Below, in pieces: positions 1 to 8,723 of a DNA stretch of 64,000 nt; the first letter of the stretch is position 1; the number at the start of each line of letters is the position of its first letter. The DNA lies in the NCBI RefSeq assembly GCF_024347215.1, contig NZ_AP025282.1:372001-436000 (forward strand), in the 5' to 3' direction. The translations under genes and the position numbers were made by a program. Below the pieces are notes generated by a model that saw nothing but the letters and a program-made list of their open reading frames with translations, had not been told where the DNA came from and made no database searches. Source of the stretch: Aliamphritea ceti (GTDB lineage: Bacteria > Pseudomonadota > Gammaproteobacteria > Pseudomonadales > Balneatricaceae).

Positions 1-43
1 TATTGTGGCAGTTTGCTTAAAAAATGATCAGTAAGGAATTGTC

Positions 44-673
44 ATGACTGCCGTAGCTGTGCCTGATGCTGTCACTAAACCAATGACCAAGGCAGAAACT
101 CGTGCAATACGGGAAAAGAGCTTGCTGCGAGCAGCATTAGTGACGGTTGCCAGATATGGCATTGAAGGGGCTACAGTGGCGCGGATTTGCAGCGAAGCCG
201 GTGCTTCCCGTGGACTGATATCTCATTACTTTGTCAGTAAAGACGCCTTGTTGATTGCCGCCTTGCAAGGGCTGTTTGATGAAGCGCAGACGCTTAAAGA
301 AAATATAGCTGCCGATCAGAGCTTACCGTTAACCGAGCGAATCCGCGGCATTGCTCATAGCAGTTTTCAGGCGCCGGTGTATAGCTGGGAGATGGCGGCA
401 GCCTGGCAGGCTTTCACGAATGCCTGTCGATTTACGCCTTTATATCTGGAGCCGATTCAGGACTCTACAGAACAGTTTAACGATACGGTTCGGCTTTTGT
501 TCATAGCATTAGGAGATGAACAGAACTTAGCTGTTAGTCCGGCAGCTGCAGCCAGGGGATTGTTTATTTTGATAGATGGCTTGTGGAATAGCCTGGCGAC
601 TGGCAAAGATGATATGACCCCGGAAGAAGCGACCCAAATGTGTGATGTCTTTATTTCTGGATGTTTGCAGTAA
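44..673 (+). CDS. TetR-family regulator, BetI-like
   Basis: A 209-residue one-component DNA-binding regulator. An N-terminal helix-turn-helix lies at about residues 25-70, with a TetR pattern of GIEGATVARICSEAGASRG followed by LISHYFVSKDALL. The rest is an all-helical ligand-binding and dimerisation half, which in this family senses a small molecule and releases DNA. AAGGA ends 7 bases before the ATG and supports this start. The HTH and the ISHYF motif resemble BetI, the choline-responsive repressor, but no choline genes adjoin it, so the ligand is unknown. A gap of only 38 bases separates it from the oxygenase gene downstream, which suggests co-transcription and control of that gene. Family assignment is firm; the BetI-like subgroup is an impression. 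Confidence 0.88.
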   Translation: MTAVAVPDAVTKPMTKAETRAIREKSLLRAALVTVARYGIEGATVARICSEAGASRGLISHYFVSKDALLIAALQGLFDEAQTLKENIAADQSLPLTERIRGIAHSSFQAPVYSWEMAAAWQAFTNACRFTPLYLEPIQDSTEQFNDTVRLLFIALGDEQNLAVSPAAAARGLFILIDGLWNSLATGKDDMTPEEATQMCDVFISGCLQ

Positions 674-711
674 AACAACAGTAAATCTCAACTAACAGCA
701 AAGGTGAGAAA

Positions 712-1572
712 ATGTCTGCATTAACCGCACAACAGATTATTGATCATCAGCGTTACCCCATAGCTGATACGGACAGGCCGGAGCGAGCTGCACTGATTGA
801 AAAAATTCAGAAGGATCTGGCTAAGGACGGCTGTGCGGTGGTTAAAAACTTCCTCAGTGAAACCGGCTTGCGGGACATGCTTAATGAAGCACAGGAGCGA
901 AAAGATCAGGCTTATTATTCGGAGAAAAAGGCCTGTAACGTCTATCTTGGTGACGGTGATCCTGAATTATCGGAAGAGCACCCCCGTAATGTGTTTTTGC
1001 CTCGCACCAATGGTTTTATTACGGCGGACTTACTCACTGAAGATACCGCCGCCCGGATTTTGTATCACTGGGAACCACTGACTCGCTTTTTGGCTGACTG
1101 TCTGGGGAAGAAAGAACTGTTTATTTACGACGACCCGGTTTCTAACATGATTGTGAATCTAGGGAAGCCTGGCCAGCAGTTCAACTGGCACTACGATACT
1201 AATGAGTTCACCATCACCATGTTGCTAAAGCCAGCGGTTACCGGCGGGCATTTTGAATATGTGGCGAACTTACGGACCTCTGAAGATGAATGCTACGATG
1301 AGGTGAAAAAGGTACTCGATGGTGATCGCAGCCGGATTACCCGGTTAGAGCTGAATGCCGGTGATTTGCAGTTTTTTCTGGGGCGTTTTTCTCTGCATCA
1401 AGTAACTGAAAATACGGGGGATGATGATCGCTTACTTTTGATTATGTCATTCACTGAAAAGCCAGGTGTGATTGGCAGTTTGTATCGGGTGAAAGACCTT
1501 TACGGAAAAGTGACTGACGCTCATTATGAAAATGAGCGTAATCGGGTCAGAGCTGACGGGTTACTGGACTGA
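712..1572 (+). CDS. 2OG-Fe(II) oxygenase, HalD/BesD-like family
   Basis: A 286-residue cytoplasmic non-haem iron enzyme predicted to couple 2-oxoglutarate decarboxylation to oxidation of a small substrate. The iron site is visible: His160-x-Asp162 in NWHYDTNEF and a distal His229 in FSLHQVTE, with Arg240 as likely 2-oxoglutarate anchor. The stretch TMLLKPAVTGGHFEYVANLR is characteristic of the family that contains the amino-acid halogenases BesD and HalD (family recall, not a search). Halogenases replace the Asp of HxD by Gly; here Asp is kept, so hydroxylation is more likely than halogenation. It follows the TetR gene by 38 bases and GGTGAGA precedes the ATG. A paralogue lies at 42811-43662. 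Substrate unknown; a free amino acid is a reasonable guess. Confidence 0.75.
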   Translation: MSALTAQQIIDHQRYPIADTDRPERAALIEKIQKDLAKDGCAVVKNFLSETGLRDMLNEAQERKDQAYYSEKKACNVYLGDGDPELSEEHPRNVFLPRTNGFITADLLTEDTAARILYHWEPLTRFLADCLGKKELFIYDDPVSNMIVNLGKPGQQFNWHYDTNEFTITMLLKPAVTGGHFEYVANLRTSEDECYDEVKKVLDGDRSRITRLELNAGDLQFFLGRFSLHQVTENTGDDDRLLLIMSFTEKPGVIGSLYRVKDLYGKVTDAHYENERNRVRADGLLD

Positions 1573-1613
1573 AGTGAGGCGTCATAGCAGTAACCCTACA
1601 GATTTAGCACCGC

Positions 1614-2549
1614 TTACAGTTTGCAGTATTCAGCTGCAATTTTAGCTGCCAGACGGGCGTTATTCAGTACCAGCTGAATGTTTGCTGCCAGACTTTTGCC
1701 TTCAGTTACTTCAGCAACCCGGGACAGCAGGAAAGGCGTGCTTTCTTTGCCGCTGACACCTTGCTCGTCCATTTCCCGCAGGGCGTTTTCAATCACACCG
1801 TCAATCATATCCTGATCCAGTGCGTGGGCTTCAGGAATTGGGTTGGCAACAACGACGCCGCCTTCCAGCCCCAGCTGCCATTTAGCCTGTAACGCTTTGG
1901 CAATAACCGTTGGGTTATCCAGCTGATAATCCACCCCAAACGGGCTGTTACGGGTATAGAACGCCGGCATAGTTTTGGTCTGGTAGCCAATAACAGGTAC
2001 GCCGTGGGTTTCCAGATATTCCAGCGTCAGGCCTATATCCAGAATAGATTTAGCGCCGGCACAGACAACCGCCATAGAGGTGTTGGCCAGCTCCTGAAGA
2101 TCGGCAGATACGTCCATTGTGGTTTCAGCACCGCGGTGAACGCCACCGATACCGCCGGTTGCGAATACCCGAACACCGGCCATTGCTGCAATGATCATAG
2201 TGGAGGCAACAGTTGTTGCCCCGTCCAGTTCCTGAGCAACGATAAACGGAATATCCCGGCGGCTGGTTTTGATGACGGCTTTACCGGTTTTACCCAGATA
2301 GGTAATTTCATCTTCACTCAGGCCAACTTTCAGACGACCTTTGATGATGGCTATAGTGGCAGGTAATGCGCCGTTTTCACGGATCGCCTGTTCTACTTTT
2401 AAGGCGGTTTCTACGTTCTGTGGATAGGGCATGCCATGGGAAATAATGGTGGATTCCAGCGCGACGACAGGTTGCCCGGCTGCCAGTGCAACGGCGACAT
2501 CCGGATGAATATCCAGATACTGTTTCAGGTTAGCGGATGATGCTGACAT
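1614..2549 (-). CDS. psuG: Pseudouridine-5'-phosphate glycosidase
   Basis: A 311-residue enzyme that reversibly splits pseudouridine 5'-phosphate into uracil and ribose 5-phosphate, the second step of pseudouridine catabolism. The family is clear from ALESTIISHGMPYPQN near the N-terminus, ATIAIIKGRLKVGLS, VFATGGIGGVHRGAE in the middle and VVVANPIPEAHALD toward the C-terminus. Length matches E. coli PsuG (about 312 residues). It lies 17 bases downstream of the kinase gene on the same strand, giving the standard psuK-psuG pair; no pseudouridine transporter is adjacent. Cytoplasmic, manganese-dependent in the known enzymes. Confidence 0.95.
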   Translation of the reverse strand: MSASSANLKQYLDIHPDVAVALAAGQPVVALESTIISHGMPYPQNVETALKVEQAIRENGALPATIAIIKGRLKVGLSEDEITYLGKTGKAVIKTSRRDIPFIVAQELDGATTVASTMIIAAMAGVRVFATGGIGGVHRGAETTMDVSADLQELANTSMAVVCAGAKSILDIGLTLEYLETHGVPVIGYQTKTMPAFYTRNSPFGVDYQLDNPTVIAKALQAKWQLGLEGGVVVANPIPEAHALDQDMIDGVIENALREMDEQGVSGKESTPFLLSRVAEVTEGKSLAANIQLVLNNARLAAKIAAEYCKL

Positions 2550-2566
2550 GTTTATTCTCGGCTAAT

Positions 2567-3670
2567 TTAATTAGATTCGGACAGGAGCTGCTTCACGTTC
2601 AGACGTGACATCTCCGGATTAATAGTGGATTGGCTGGCCAGTGCCAGACTGGCAGCAGCCAGCGCGAAGCGACAGGTTTGGCGGGCAGACATTTGCTGTA
2701 GCCAGCCATGGCAGAGGGCTGCCATCAGAGCATCTCCCGCGCCGTTGCTGTTGATAACTGTTTGGCTGGTTTGCTGGCAGCGGAAAGCCTCGCCGTTCAG
2801 GTGGCTGTAATACAGACCTTCACTGCCAAGGCTGATAAATAAACGTTCGACACCTTGCTGATGGAACCAGCCTGCCAGCTCTTTAAGGGCTGGCTCGGAC
2901 AGGTTTTCAGAATCGAGATGTATACCGGATATTGCCGCTGCTTCTGCCAGATTTGGTTTCAATGTATGGATACGGGACAGAAATGGCTGGATTTTAGGTG
3001 CCTTGGCACTGGAAACGCAATCCACAAAGAAGCGTTGCTCCGGTAACTGATCAAACAGGCATTCCAGGGTACTGTTCTTCAGGTTGGTATCCAGTACCAG
3101 CAATTCTGCCCGGGCCAGTAAGCCCAGTTGTTTACGCAGATAGTCTGGCCCGAATGCATCCAGAATCGCCATGTCGGCAATCGCTTGCTGCATTTCACCC
3201 TGTTCATCGACCAGCGATAAATAGCTGGAAGTTGCATGGCCAGGAATCGTCACCATCTGGCTGGTATCGATACCAGCAAGGCTGCTTAATTCGGTGAGCT
3301 GCCGGCCACTGTGGTCGTCACCTACCGGTGCGATCAAATAGCAGTCTTCCCCCAGACGGGCAAGGTTTTCAGCAATGTTACGACCAACACCACCAGGACT
3401 GTAGCTGACTGTTCCTGGAGTTGAGCTGCCTGGGGTTAAGGCCTGATTAGGGGTACCAAGAATATCCATATTGGCACCGCCAATAACGACCGAGTAACGG
3501 CGTTCATTGAGGATATAGCCCCGGCCTTTGATAGCCCCTTTGGCGGTTAGATTAGTCAGATGGGTAGCGACAGCAGAACGGCTGATACTGAGAGAGTCCG
3601 CCAGTTCCTGTTGGCTGATCAGCGGATTGGCTTGTAGTAATTGCAGCAACTGACGTTCGCGATTTGTCAT
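2567..3670 (-). CDS. psuK: PfkB-family (pseudouridine) kinase with N-terminal helix-turn-helix
   Basis: A 367-residue protein with two parts: a winged-HTH of about 55 residues beginning MTNRERQLLQLLQANPLIS and containing LSISRSAVATHLTNL, then a PfkB/ribokinase-type kinase starting at VVIGGANMDILG. Kinase landmarks are SPGGVGRNIAENLARLG and the C-terminal anion-hole motif NSNGAGDALMAALCHGW. Next to psuG it should phosphorylate pseudouridine. The HTH-kinase fusion is known from E. coli YeiI and suggests a kinase that may also bind DNA. I place the start at 3670, where the protein aligns with YeiI-type N-termini. An upstream in-frame ATG at 3781 would add 37 residues with no recognisable domain. 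Confidence 0.85.
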   Translation of the reverse strand: MTNRERQLLQLLQANPLISQQELADSLSISRSAVATHLTNLTAKGAIKGRGYILNERRYSVVIGGANMDILGTPNQALTPGSSTPGTVSYSPGGVGRNIAENLARLGEDCYLIAPVGDDHSGRQLTELSSLAGIDTSQMVTIPGHATSSYLSLVDEQGEMQQAIADMAILDAFGPDYLRKQLGLLARAELLVLDTNLKNSTLECLFDQLPEQRFFVDCVSSAKAPKIQPFLSRIHTLKPNLAEAAAISGIHLDSENLSEPALKELAGWFHQQGVERLFISLGSEGLYYSHLNGEAFRCQQTSQTVINSNGAGDALMAALCHGWLQQMSARQTCRFALAAASLALASQSTINPEMSRLNVKQLLSESN

Positions 3671-3876
3671 TTCTGGATTTTTGTCTGTAAATTGAAGTTT
3701 GTCTATTTTAGGTGTTAAGCGTGAAGAGTCAACTGCTGTGATACTGCATGTACGAAGCATTTCTTCGGAGTTGTTATGCAAGCATGTGCCTTCCCTGATG
3801 CGGATGTATAACTACGGATTGCATTTGTGGATAAGTCGGGAGATGCTTAGTTGCAGATTTGTTAAGGATAGATGTT

Positions 3877-4317
3877 TTGAATTTAGATACTAAAGATCAG
3901 CATATTCTGGCGTTGTTACAGCAAAATGCACGTATGCCGACGGCGGAAATTGCCCGGGCTGTTAATCTGGCCCGTTCGACAGTTCAGGAACGTATACGTC
4001 GGCTGGAGGAAAAGGGCGTTATTGAAGGCTATGGAGTACGTCTGAATGCTCAGCTATTACCGCGGCCCCAGTTTTTCAGCCGGGTGTCTGTGAGTGTATT
4101 GGCGCCGTTCCAGGCGGCTGTTATAGGTATTCTGGAAAGCATTCCACAGGTGTATTGCTGTGAAACCGTCAGTGGCAGTATTGATCTGATGTTAGAAATA
4201 CGTGCTCATGATTCGGCTGAACTGGACGCGGTGATTGAAAAGATCAGCGCGCTCAAAGGTGTTGAGCGCACTGAGTCGGGAATCATTCTGCGTGAATTTT
4301 TTCGCCGCGCTTTATAA
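3877..4317 (+). CDS. Lrp/AsnC-family regulator
   Basis: A 146-residue regulator with the classic layout: N-terminal HTH (LDTKDQHILALLQQNARM, then ARSTVQERIRRLEEKGVI) and a C-terminal RAM/AsnC ligand-binding domain ending HDSAELDAVIEKISALKGVERTES in overview. I choose a TTG start at 3877 because AAGGAT lies 7 bases upstream and the product then begins exactly at the family N-terminus (MNLDTKDQ). The nearby ATG at 3872 is out of frame, and a longer TTG start at 3859 has no ribosome-binding site. It converges with the ureohydrolase gene, whose operon carries an amino-acid binding protein, so it may control amino-acid uptake or breakdown (inference). Confidence 0.88.
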   Translation: MNLDTKDQHILALLQQNARMPTAEIARAVNLARSTVQERIRRLEEKGVIEGYGVRLNAQLLPRPQFFSRVSVSVLAPFQAAVIGILESIPQVYCCETVSGSIDLMLEIRAHDSAELDAVIEKISALKGVERTESGIILREFFRRAL

Positions 4318-4326
4318 CCAAGGCGT

Positions 4327-5142
4327 TTAGCTTTGCTGGCAGTCTTTAAGCAGCAGAGCTGCGAGTTCCTTATAAAGCTTTGCGCACACCATCGCCGTCA
4401 TATCATTTATATCCCGTGAAGGATTGTATTCCACAATATCAGCGCCTATAACCGGGGCATCCAGCTGTTGCAGAATTGTTAATACTTCCCGGACTGTCAG
4501 CCCGCCAGGCTCATGATGTGAGACACCCGGGGCAAAAGCCGGATCCAGCGCATCCAGATCAATTGAGATATACACAGGTCCTTTTATATCCAGAGAGAGG
4601 GCTCCCTGCCAGTGACGCATTTCGTGAACTTCGACACCAAATTTTTCCGCTTGCTGCCGCTGATGGGCATTCAGTGTACGGATACCTACCTGTATCAGCC
4701 GGTCTGCGAGTTGCTCTTCCATAATGCGGGCAAACGGGCAGGCATGGGAGTGGCGATTACCCAGCAGTTCGTCATAAAGATCTGGATGGGCATCAAAATG
4801 TAGAATAGTTAACGGCTGCCGTTGCTCCTGCAGGCCTTTAACCAGCGGATAGGTGATCGAGTGGTCGCCACCAATGCTGAGTAACTTATGACCGGCACTA
4901 TATACCTCCGCAGCCCGTTGCTGGATACAGGGAAAGGCGCTGGTCTGATCGGGCCAGGTTAGCATGCCTGCGTCTGTGAGCCGGTTGTCTTTGCCTATAT
5001 CAACACCGCTCTCACTGCTTAGGTTGGCTGAGCCGTTATGCAGTATTTTGTGGATAATCGGTGGCGCTTCAGCGGCACCTGTCAGGTGTGAAGAGTTAAA
5101 GTCGAGAGGGATTCCCAGCACTGATACCGCCTGAAACGTCAT
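4327..5142 (-). CDS. Ureohydrolase (arginase/agmatinase family)
   Basis: A 271-residue binuclear-manganese hydrolase that should release urea (or formamide) from a guanidino or formimidoyl compound. The metal-binding motifs are present in order: SIGGDHSITYPLV, ILHFDAHPDLYD, and SIDLDALDPAFAPGVSHHEPGG. Substrate within the family (arginine, agmatine, guanidinobutyrate or formimidoylglutamate) cannot be decided from these motifs. It follows the periplasmic amino-acid-binding protein gene by 12 bases on the same strand, so the pair is likely an operon and the natural substrate may be the bound amino acid. Start at 5142 has AGG upstream and gives a normal family N-terminus (VLGIPLDFNS). Confidence 0.88.
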   Translation of the reverse strand: MTFQAVSVLGIPLDFNSSHLTGAAEAPPIIHKILHNGSANLSSESGVDIGKDNRLTDAGMLTWPDQTSAFPCIQQRAAEVYSAGHKLLSIGGDHSITYPLVKGLQEQRQPLTILHFDAHPDLYDELLGNRHSHACPFARIMEEQLADRLIQVGIRTLNAHQRQQAEKFGVEVHEMRHWQGALSLDIKGPVYISIDLDALDPAFAPGVSHHEPGGLTVREVLTILQQLDAPVIGADIVEYNPSRDINDMTAMVCAKLYKELAALLLKDCQQS

Positions 5143-5154
5143 AGTGAATACCTG

Positions 5155-5910
5155 TTAATAAATACTGAAAGGGAAGTAACGGCGATTAATTTCTGCATAC
5201 TGACCGTTGGCAACAATTGCGCTGATGGCGTCGCTGAAAGCCTGTTTGAGAGCAGAACCTTTACGAACGGCAATGGCTATCTGGTCCTGAATGTCTATAT
5301 CTGAACCTTTAAATTCATAATCCTGACCGTCTGCGGATTGTAACCAGTCATAAGCAGGAAATTTATCTGAAACAAGTAAATCAATCCGGCCGGACTTCAT
5401 ATCCAGATAAGCATTTTCCTGAGTGTCATAGAGCTTAATATCTACGTCGCCACTGTAATTATCTTCCAGATACTGGCTGGAAACTGTGGCCCGGTAAGCA
5501 CCAATGGTTAAGCCTTGCAGGCCTGCATCTGATGTGTCGAACTGGCGCTCTTTTGCACCGAGAAGAACCAGTGAATTGGAATAGTATTTTTCGCTGAAGT
5601 CGACGACTTTAGAGCGTTCTTCGGTAATCGACATTGAAGAGATAATGGCATCGAACTTTTTTACCCGTAATCCCGGGATCATGCCATCCCAGGGCTGCGA
5701 GACTATTTTGCAGTCTGCCTGCATCTGTTGGCAGAGGGCATTAGCAATGTCGACGTCAAAGCCGCTTAATACACCGCTGTTATCGACGATGGCAAAAGGT
5801 GCAAAGGAACCGTCAATAGCGATACGTATAGTTTCAGCCTGGCTGGTTAAACTGAAGCTGCTAAGCAGTATAGCGCTCAGGCTAAGCAAAGTTTTTATTC
5901 GGTTTGTCAT
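5155..5910 (-). CDS. Polar amino-acid ABC transporter substrate-binding protein
   Basis: A 251-residue periplasmic binding protein of the SBP_bac_3 family. The first 25 residues (MTNRIKTLLSLSAILLSSFS then LTSQA) form a Sec signal peptide with likely cleavage after SQA. The mature part begins ETIRIAIDGSFAPFAIVDNSG and includes GFDVDIANALC and the WDGMIPGLRVKKFDAIISSM segment typical of Lys/Arg/ornithine, His or Gln binders. I moved the start from the upstream in-frame ATG (6048) to 5910 because AGGA precedes it and the signal peptide then begins the protein. No permease or ATPase gene is adjacent, so it is an orphan that must borrow a membrane component or serve as a sensor subunit. Confidence 0.9.
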   Translation of the reverse strand: MTNRIKTLLSLSAILLSSFSLTSQAETIRIAIDGSFAPFAIVDNSGVLSGFDVDIANALCQQMQADCKIVSQPWDGMIPGLRVKKFDAIISSMSITEERSKVVDFSEKYYSNSLVLLGAKERQFDTSDAGLQGLTIGAYRATVSSQYLEDNYSGDVDIKLYDTQENAYLDMKSGRIDLLVSDKFPAYDWLQSADGQDYEFKGSDIDIQDQIAIAVRKGSALKQAFSDAISAIVANGQYAEINRRYFPFSIY

Positions 5911-6051
5911 AGGTGCGTCCTGATTATTTTTATAAAGTTTGTGCGGGCGTCCATATTGCAGGGACAGTCTGGCCGGAAAAAACCGGCAGAATGACGGAAG
6001 TAGTTTACAAAACCGTTGAAGCGCCGGTGAGCTTGAATAAAAAGCCATTAA

Positions 6052-6066
6052 CTTACGAATCGTAAG
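6052..6066. promoter_or_regulatory. Inverted repeat, candidate operator between divergent genes
   Basis: A perfect inverted repeat with arms CTTACGA and TCGTAAG around a single central A. It sits in the 288-base space between the leftward binding-protein gene (start 5910) and the rightward EamA gene (start 6199). The symmetry and position fit a repressor or Lrp-type operator; two Lrp genes flank this block. No binding protein can be assigned from sequence alone. Confidence 0.45.
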
Positions 6067-6198
6067 CTAATAATCTTAATTTCTTTATTAACTAAAGCTT
6101 TATGCCGTTACTTCGTTAGCATATGGCTGTAGTTACGGGTGTTGTGAGGACTAAAATAGCTGCCTGTTAGTTGGTGTGTTTCATACGGAGTTAAAGCA

Positions 6199-7083
6199 AT
6201 GAGTTTTATCAGCCCTTCTCATTTATTGCTGGTCAGCGTGGCAGCAATCTGGGGTTTTGCCTTTGTGGCGCAAAGTGCTGGCATGGATTATCTGGGGCCG
6301 CACAGTTTTAATGCAGCGCGTTTTATTTTGGGGGCTGTATCGCTGGTTCCACTGTGGATTCTGATGGGAAAGCAGCGACTACCTCAAGGTAAGACGCTCT
6401 TATACGGTGGTATTCTGGCGGGCAGCGTTATGTTCGCAGGGTTCAGTTTTCAGCAAATTGGTCTGTTATATACCACCGCTGGAAATGCGGGTTTTATTAC
6501 CAGTATGTATATTGTACTGGTGCCTATTGCCGGAATATTTCTGGGTCAGACAACTAACGTAAACACCTGGATTGGCGTCGTTTTGGCAGTCATCGGTTTG
6601 TATTACCTGTCGATTGGACCAGATCTTAAGATTGGTTATGGTGATTTACTGGAACTGATAGGTGCCTTTTTCTGGACCGCGCATGTGATTACCATTGGTT
6701 GGTTATCCCGTAAGGTGGATGCAATTGGTTTATCGATTACTCAGTTTATAGTGGCTGCAATCTGGGCCACAGGTGCTGCGCTGATTTATGAAACACCTGT
6801 GTTGGGTGATTTTCAGGCAGCCTGGTTACCTTTACTGTATGCCGGTATAGCTTCCAGTGGCATTGCCTGTACCCTGCAGATTATTGCGCAGCGTAAAGTG
6901 CCAGCCAGTATGACTGCACTCATTTTATCGATGGAGGCGTTGTTTGCCGTTCTGGGTGGCTGGTGGCTTCTGGGTGAGCAGATTGGTATGAAGGAGCTGA
7001 TTGGCTGTAGCCTGATGCTGGCGGGCATATTGGTAAGTCAGTGGCCGGTTAAACGTGACCGGAGCCTGGCTGCACAAAGTTAA
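6199..7083 (+). CDS. DMT-superfamily EamA transporter
   Basis: A 294-residue inner-membrane protein with about ten hydrophobic segments in two EamA repeats. The first repeat starts VSVAAIWGFAFVAQSAGMDY and the second LLELIGAFFWTAHVITIGWL. It ends in a short basic tail (PVKRDRSLAAQS), as usual for the family. EamA proteins of this kind are drug/metabolite exporters, often of amino acids. It is divergent from the amino-acid binding-protein gene and its stop lies 3 bases from the stop of a convergent Lrp gene, which suggests an amino-acid-linked role. ACGGAG precedes the ATG by 10 bases. Confidence 0.9.
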   Translation: MSFISPSHLLLVSVAAIWGFAFVAQSAGMDYLGPHSFNAARFILGAVSLVPLWILMGKQRLPQGKTLLYGGILAGSVMFAGFSFQQIGLLYTTAGNAGFITSMYIVLVPIAGIFLGQTTNVNTWIGVVLAVIGLYYLSIGPDLKIGYGDLLELIGAFFWTAHVITIGWLSRKVDAIGLSITQFIVAAIWATGAALIYETPVLGDFQAAWLPLLYAGIASSGIACTLQIIAQRKVPASMTALILSMEALFAVLGGWWLLGEQIGMKELIGCSLMLAGILVSQWPVKRDRSLAAQS

Positions 7084-7085
7084 AA

Positions 7086-7544
7086 TTAAGACTCTGCCTC
7101 AGCGTTAAAAAATGTCTGGGGCAGAGGTCTTTCGACCGGTGTGGACAGTACCATCATGGTATTGGTATCACTCAGATCACAAAAAGCTTCAAGAATGGCA
7201 TCCAGATGTGACATTGAAGCAACTGCCAGTTTGATAAGAAATGCCTGTTCGCCGGTGACGTTCTGGCACTCAATTACCTCATCATAACTCAGTACCAGTG
7301 CTTTAAACTGACGTTCTTTGGTACGGAATACCTTGCATTGCACCAGCGCCACGATAGGATAGCCGAGCTTATCCAGATTTACTTTCAGGCTGTAACCGGT
7401 AATAACTCCGCTTTGTTCTAGTTTTCGAATTCTTTCTGCCACCGCCGGGGCTGACAGGTGTACCCGTTTGCCCAATTCTGCATATGAAATACGAGCGTTT
7501 TCCTGAAGAGCTGCGATTATTTTACGGTTTATTGCGTCGGTCAT
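7086..7544 (-). CDS. Lrp/AsnC-family regulator
   Basis: A 152-residue regulator with N-terminal HTH (INRKIIAALQENARISYAEL, then SAPAVAERIRKLEQSGVI) and a C-terminal RAM domain (VTGEQAFLIKLAVASMSHLD). It converges with the EamA exporter gene, a common arrangement for Lrp-type control of amino-acid exporters, and is divergent from the signalling operon across a 300-base space. It shares family but no close identity with the Lrp gene at 3877-4317. Confidence 0.9.
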   Translation of the reverse strand: MTDAINRKIIAALQENARISYAELGKRVHLSAPAVAERIRKLEQSGVITGYSLKVNLDKLGYPIVALVQCKVFRTKERQFKALVLSYDEVIECQNVTGEQAFLIKLAVASMSHLDAILEAFCDLSDTNTMMVLSTPVERPLPQTFFNAEAES

Positions 7545-7844
7545 TTGTGGCTGCTGATTGTAAATCTGGAAGCTTAACTATGGGCATTTCCTGAGGCGCT
7601 GGCAAGGGTCACAAAACGGTAGTTTTAATGCGACTTATACAGTCAGGATTCAGGCTTAGGGGTTCTATATAGTTTATAGATCAATAGCCTATGGATATTC
7701 ATAGGTAGATTATTGCCTATATTAATTCTAGTGTTTACTTAGGAAAAATTGTTTTAAACGGCGATGGCATTGGTTGTTATGGAGATTTCTGACGTTGGAC
7801 GTTCAGGGATGCCGGTCAGTACACCGGGTTCAGCGTATACATGA
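7545..7844. promoter_or_regulatory. Divergent intergenic region with inverted repeat
   Basis: Three hundred AT-rich bases between the leftward Lrp gene and the rightward response-regulator gene; no ORF is credible. At 7688-7705 there is an inverted repeat CCTATG-GATATT-CATAGG, with a further CCTAT half-site about 12 bases to its right. This is a candidate operator for one of the flanking genes. No sigma-70 promoter could be fixed with confidence. Confidence 0.45.
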
Positions 7845-8600
7845 ATGGTTGCAATGCGTATGCGGTTAAGTGGTGTGGAAGAAATTCTGGTTGTGGATGA
7901 CTCGCCTGATGACCTGCGTTTATTAAGTCAGTTGTTGCAGGCTGAAAATTATCAGGTTCGACCAGTTTTAAGTGCCAGTGAGGCGTTTGCCGCACTGGAA
8001 ATTCAGTTAGCAGATATAATTTTATTAGATGTAAGAATGCCCGGCATGGATGGGTTCGAATTATGCCGGCAATTAAAAGCCAATGAGCGAACGGCTGATA
8101 TTCCGGTGATTTACATGAGTGCCGTGAATGAAACTGAAGATGTTGTCAGAGGTTTGCAGCTGGGTGCGGTTGATTATTTAGTTAAACCGTTGAAACCCGC
8201 AGAAGTGTTAGCGCGGATTGCCGTGCATCTGGATATTTGCCGGGTTTATTCTGAGCTTGAACAGCGTAATCAGTCACTGCGGAAAATTAATCAGCAGCTG
8301 GAAGGTATTATTGATAACTTTGAAGAGAGCTCAGGGCCTCCTAAGTCTTCACGGGTATCAAAAAAATCGTCAAAGCGAGGTGCTGAAGGTACGGTAAAAC
8401 TGACTGCCCGGGAGCTGGACTGTTTGTCTTTATTAGCTCAGGGGTACAGGACAGTGCAGATTGCAGATCAGCTGAATATTAAACCTGTTACGGTTGAATT
8501 CCATCTGGCGAATGTGCGTAACAAACTGGAAGCTAAAACGCGGGAACAGGCATTGGTAACCGCGATCATGCAGGGGTTGATGGAACCTGCATTTCATTAA
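7845..8600 (+). CDS. Response regulator, REC-LuxR (NarL/FixJ-like)
   Basis: A 251-residue two-component regulator. The receiver domain spans about residues 13-130, with acidic pocket VVDDS, phospho-acceptor Asp62 in LLDVRMPG and Lys114 in LVKPLKP. A charged, partly coiled linker (YSELEQRNQSLRKINQQLEG) leads to a LuxR-type HTH at about 188-245 (LTARELDCLSLLAQGYRTVQ and VEFHLANVRNKL). It should bind DNA when phosphorylated, perhaps by the hybrid kinase at 11447-13687. The start is uncertain: ATGs at 7845, 7854 and 7860 all lack a good ribosome-binding site. Its receiver is closely similar to that of the next gene (both contain DDLRLLSQ and MDGFELC), pointing to duplication. Confidence 0.9.
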   Translation: MVAMRMRLSGVEEILVVDDSPDDLRLLSQLLQAENYQVRPVLSASEAFAALEIQLADIILLDVRMPGMDGFELCRQLKANERTADIPVIYMSAVNETEDVVRGLQLGAVDYLVKPLKPAEVLARIAVHLDICRVYSELEQRNQSLRKINQQLEGIIDNFEESSGPPKSSRVSKKSSKRGAEGTVKLTARELDCLSLLAQGYRTVQIADQLNIKPVTVEFHLANVRNKLEAKTREQALVTAIMQGLMEPAFH

Positions 8601-8608
8601 AATACTTG

Positions 8609-8650
8609 ACCGCCATGTATGGTTGCCAGCAATGGTAACTGTCTGGCGGT
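8609..8650 (+). terminator. Hairpin between the two response-regulator genes
   Basis: Arms ACCGCCA (8609-8615) and TGGCGGT (8644-8650) pair perfectly across a 28-base loop that contains a smaller GTTGCC/GGTAAC-like stem, followed by TTATCTATAT. It lies 9 bases after the first regulator gene and could be a weak terminator or attenuator before the downstream genes. Confidence 0.4.
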
Positions 8651-8723
8651 TTATCTATATAGGGCCGGCAGGCGGAAAATTATTTAGGGAATACAGTCGC
8701 CCCTTTTATCGGATAAAGGTTTT

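Noticed and set aside
712..1572. Reading this oxygenase as a halogenase
   Set aside because: The HxD aspartate is present; the halogenases of this family need Gly there to open a chloride site.
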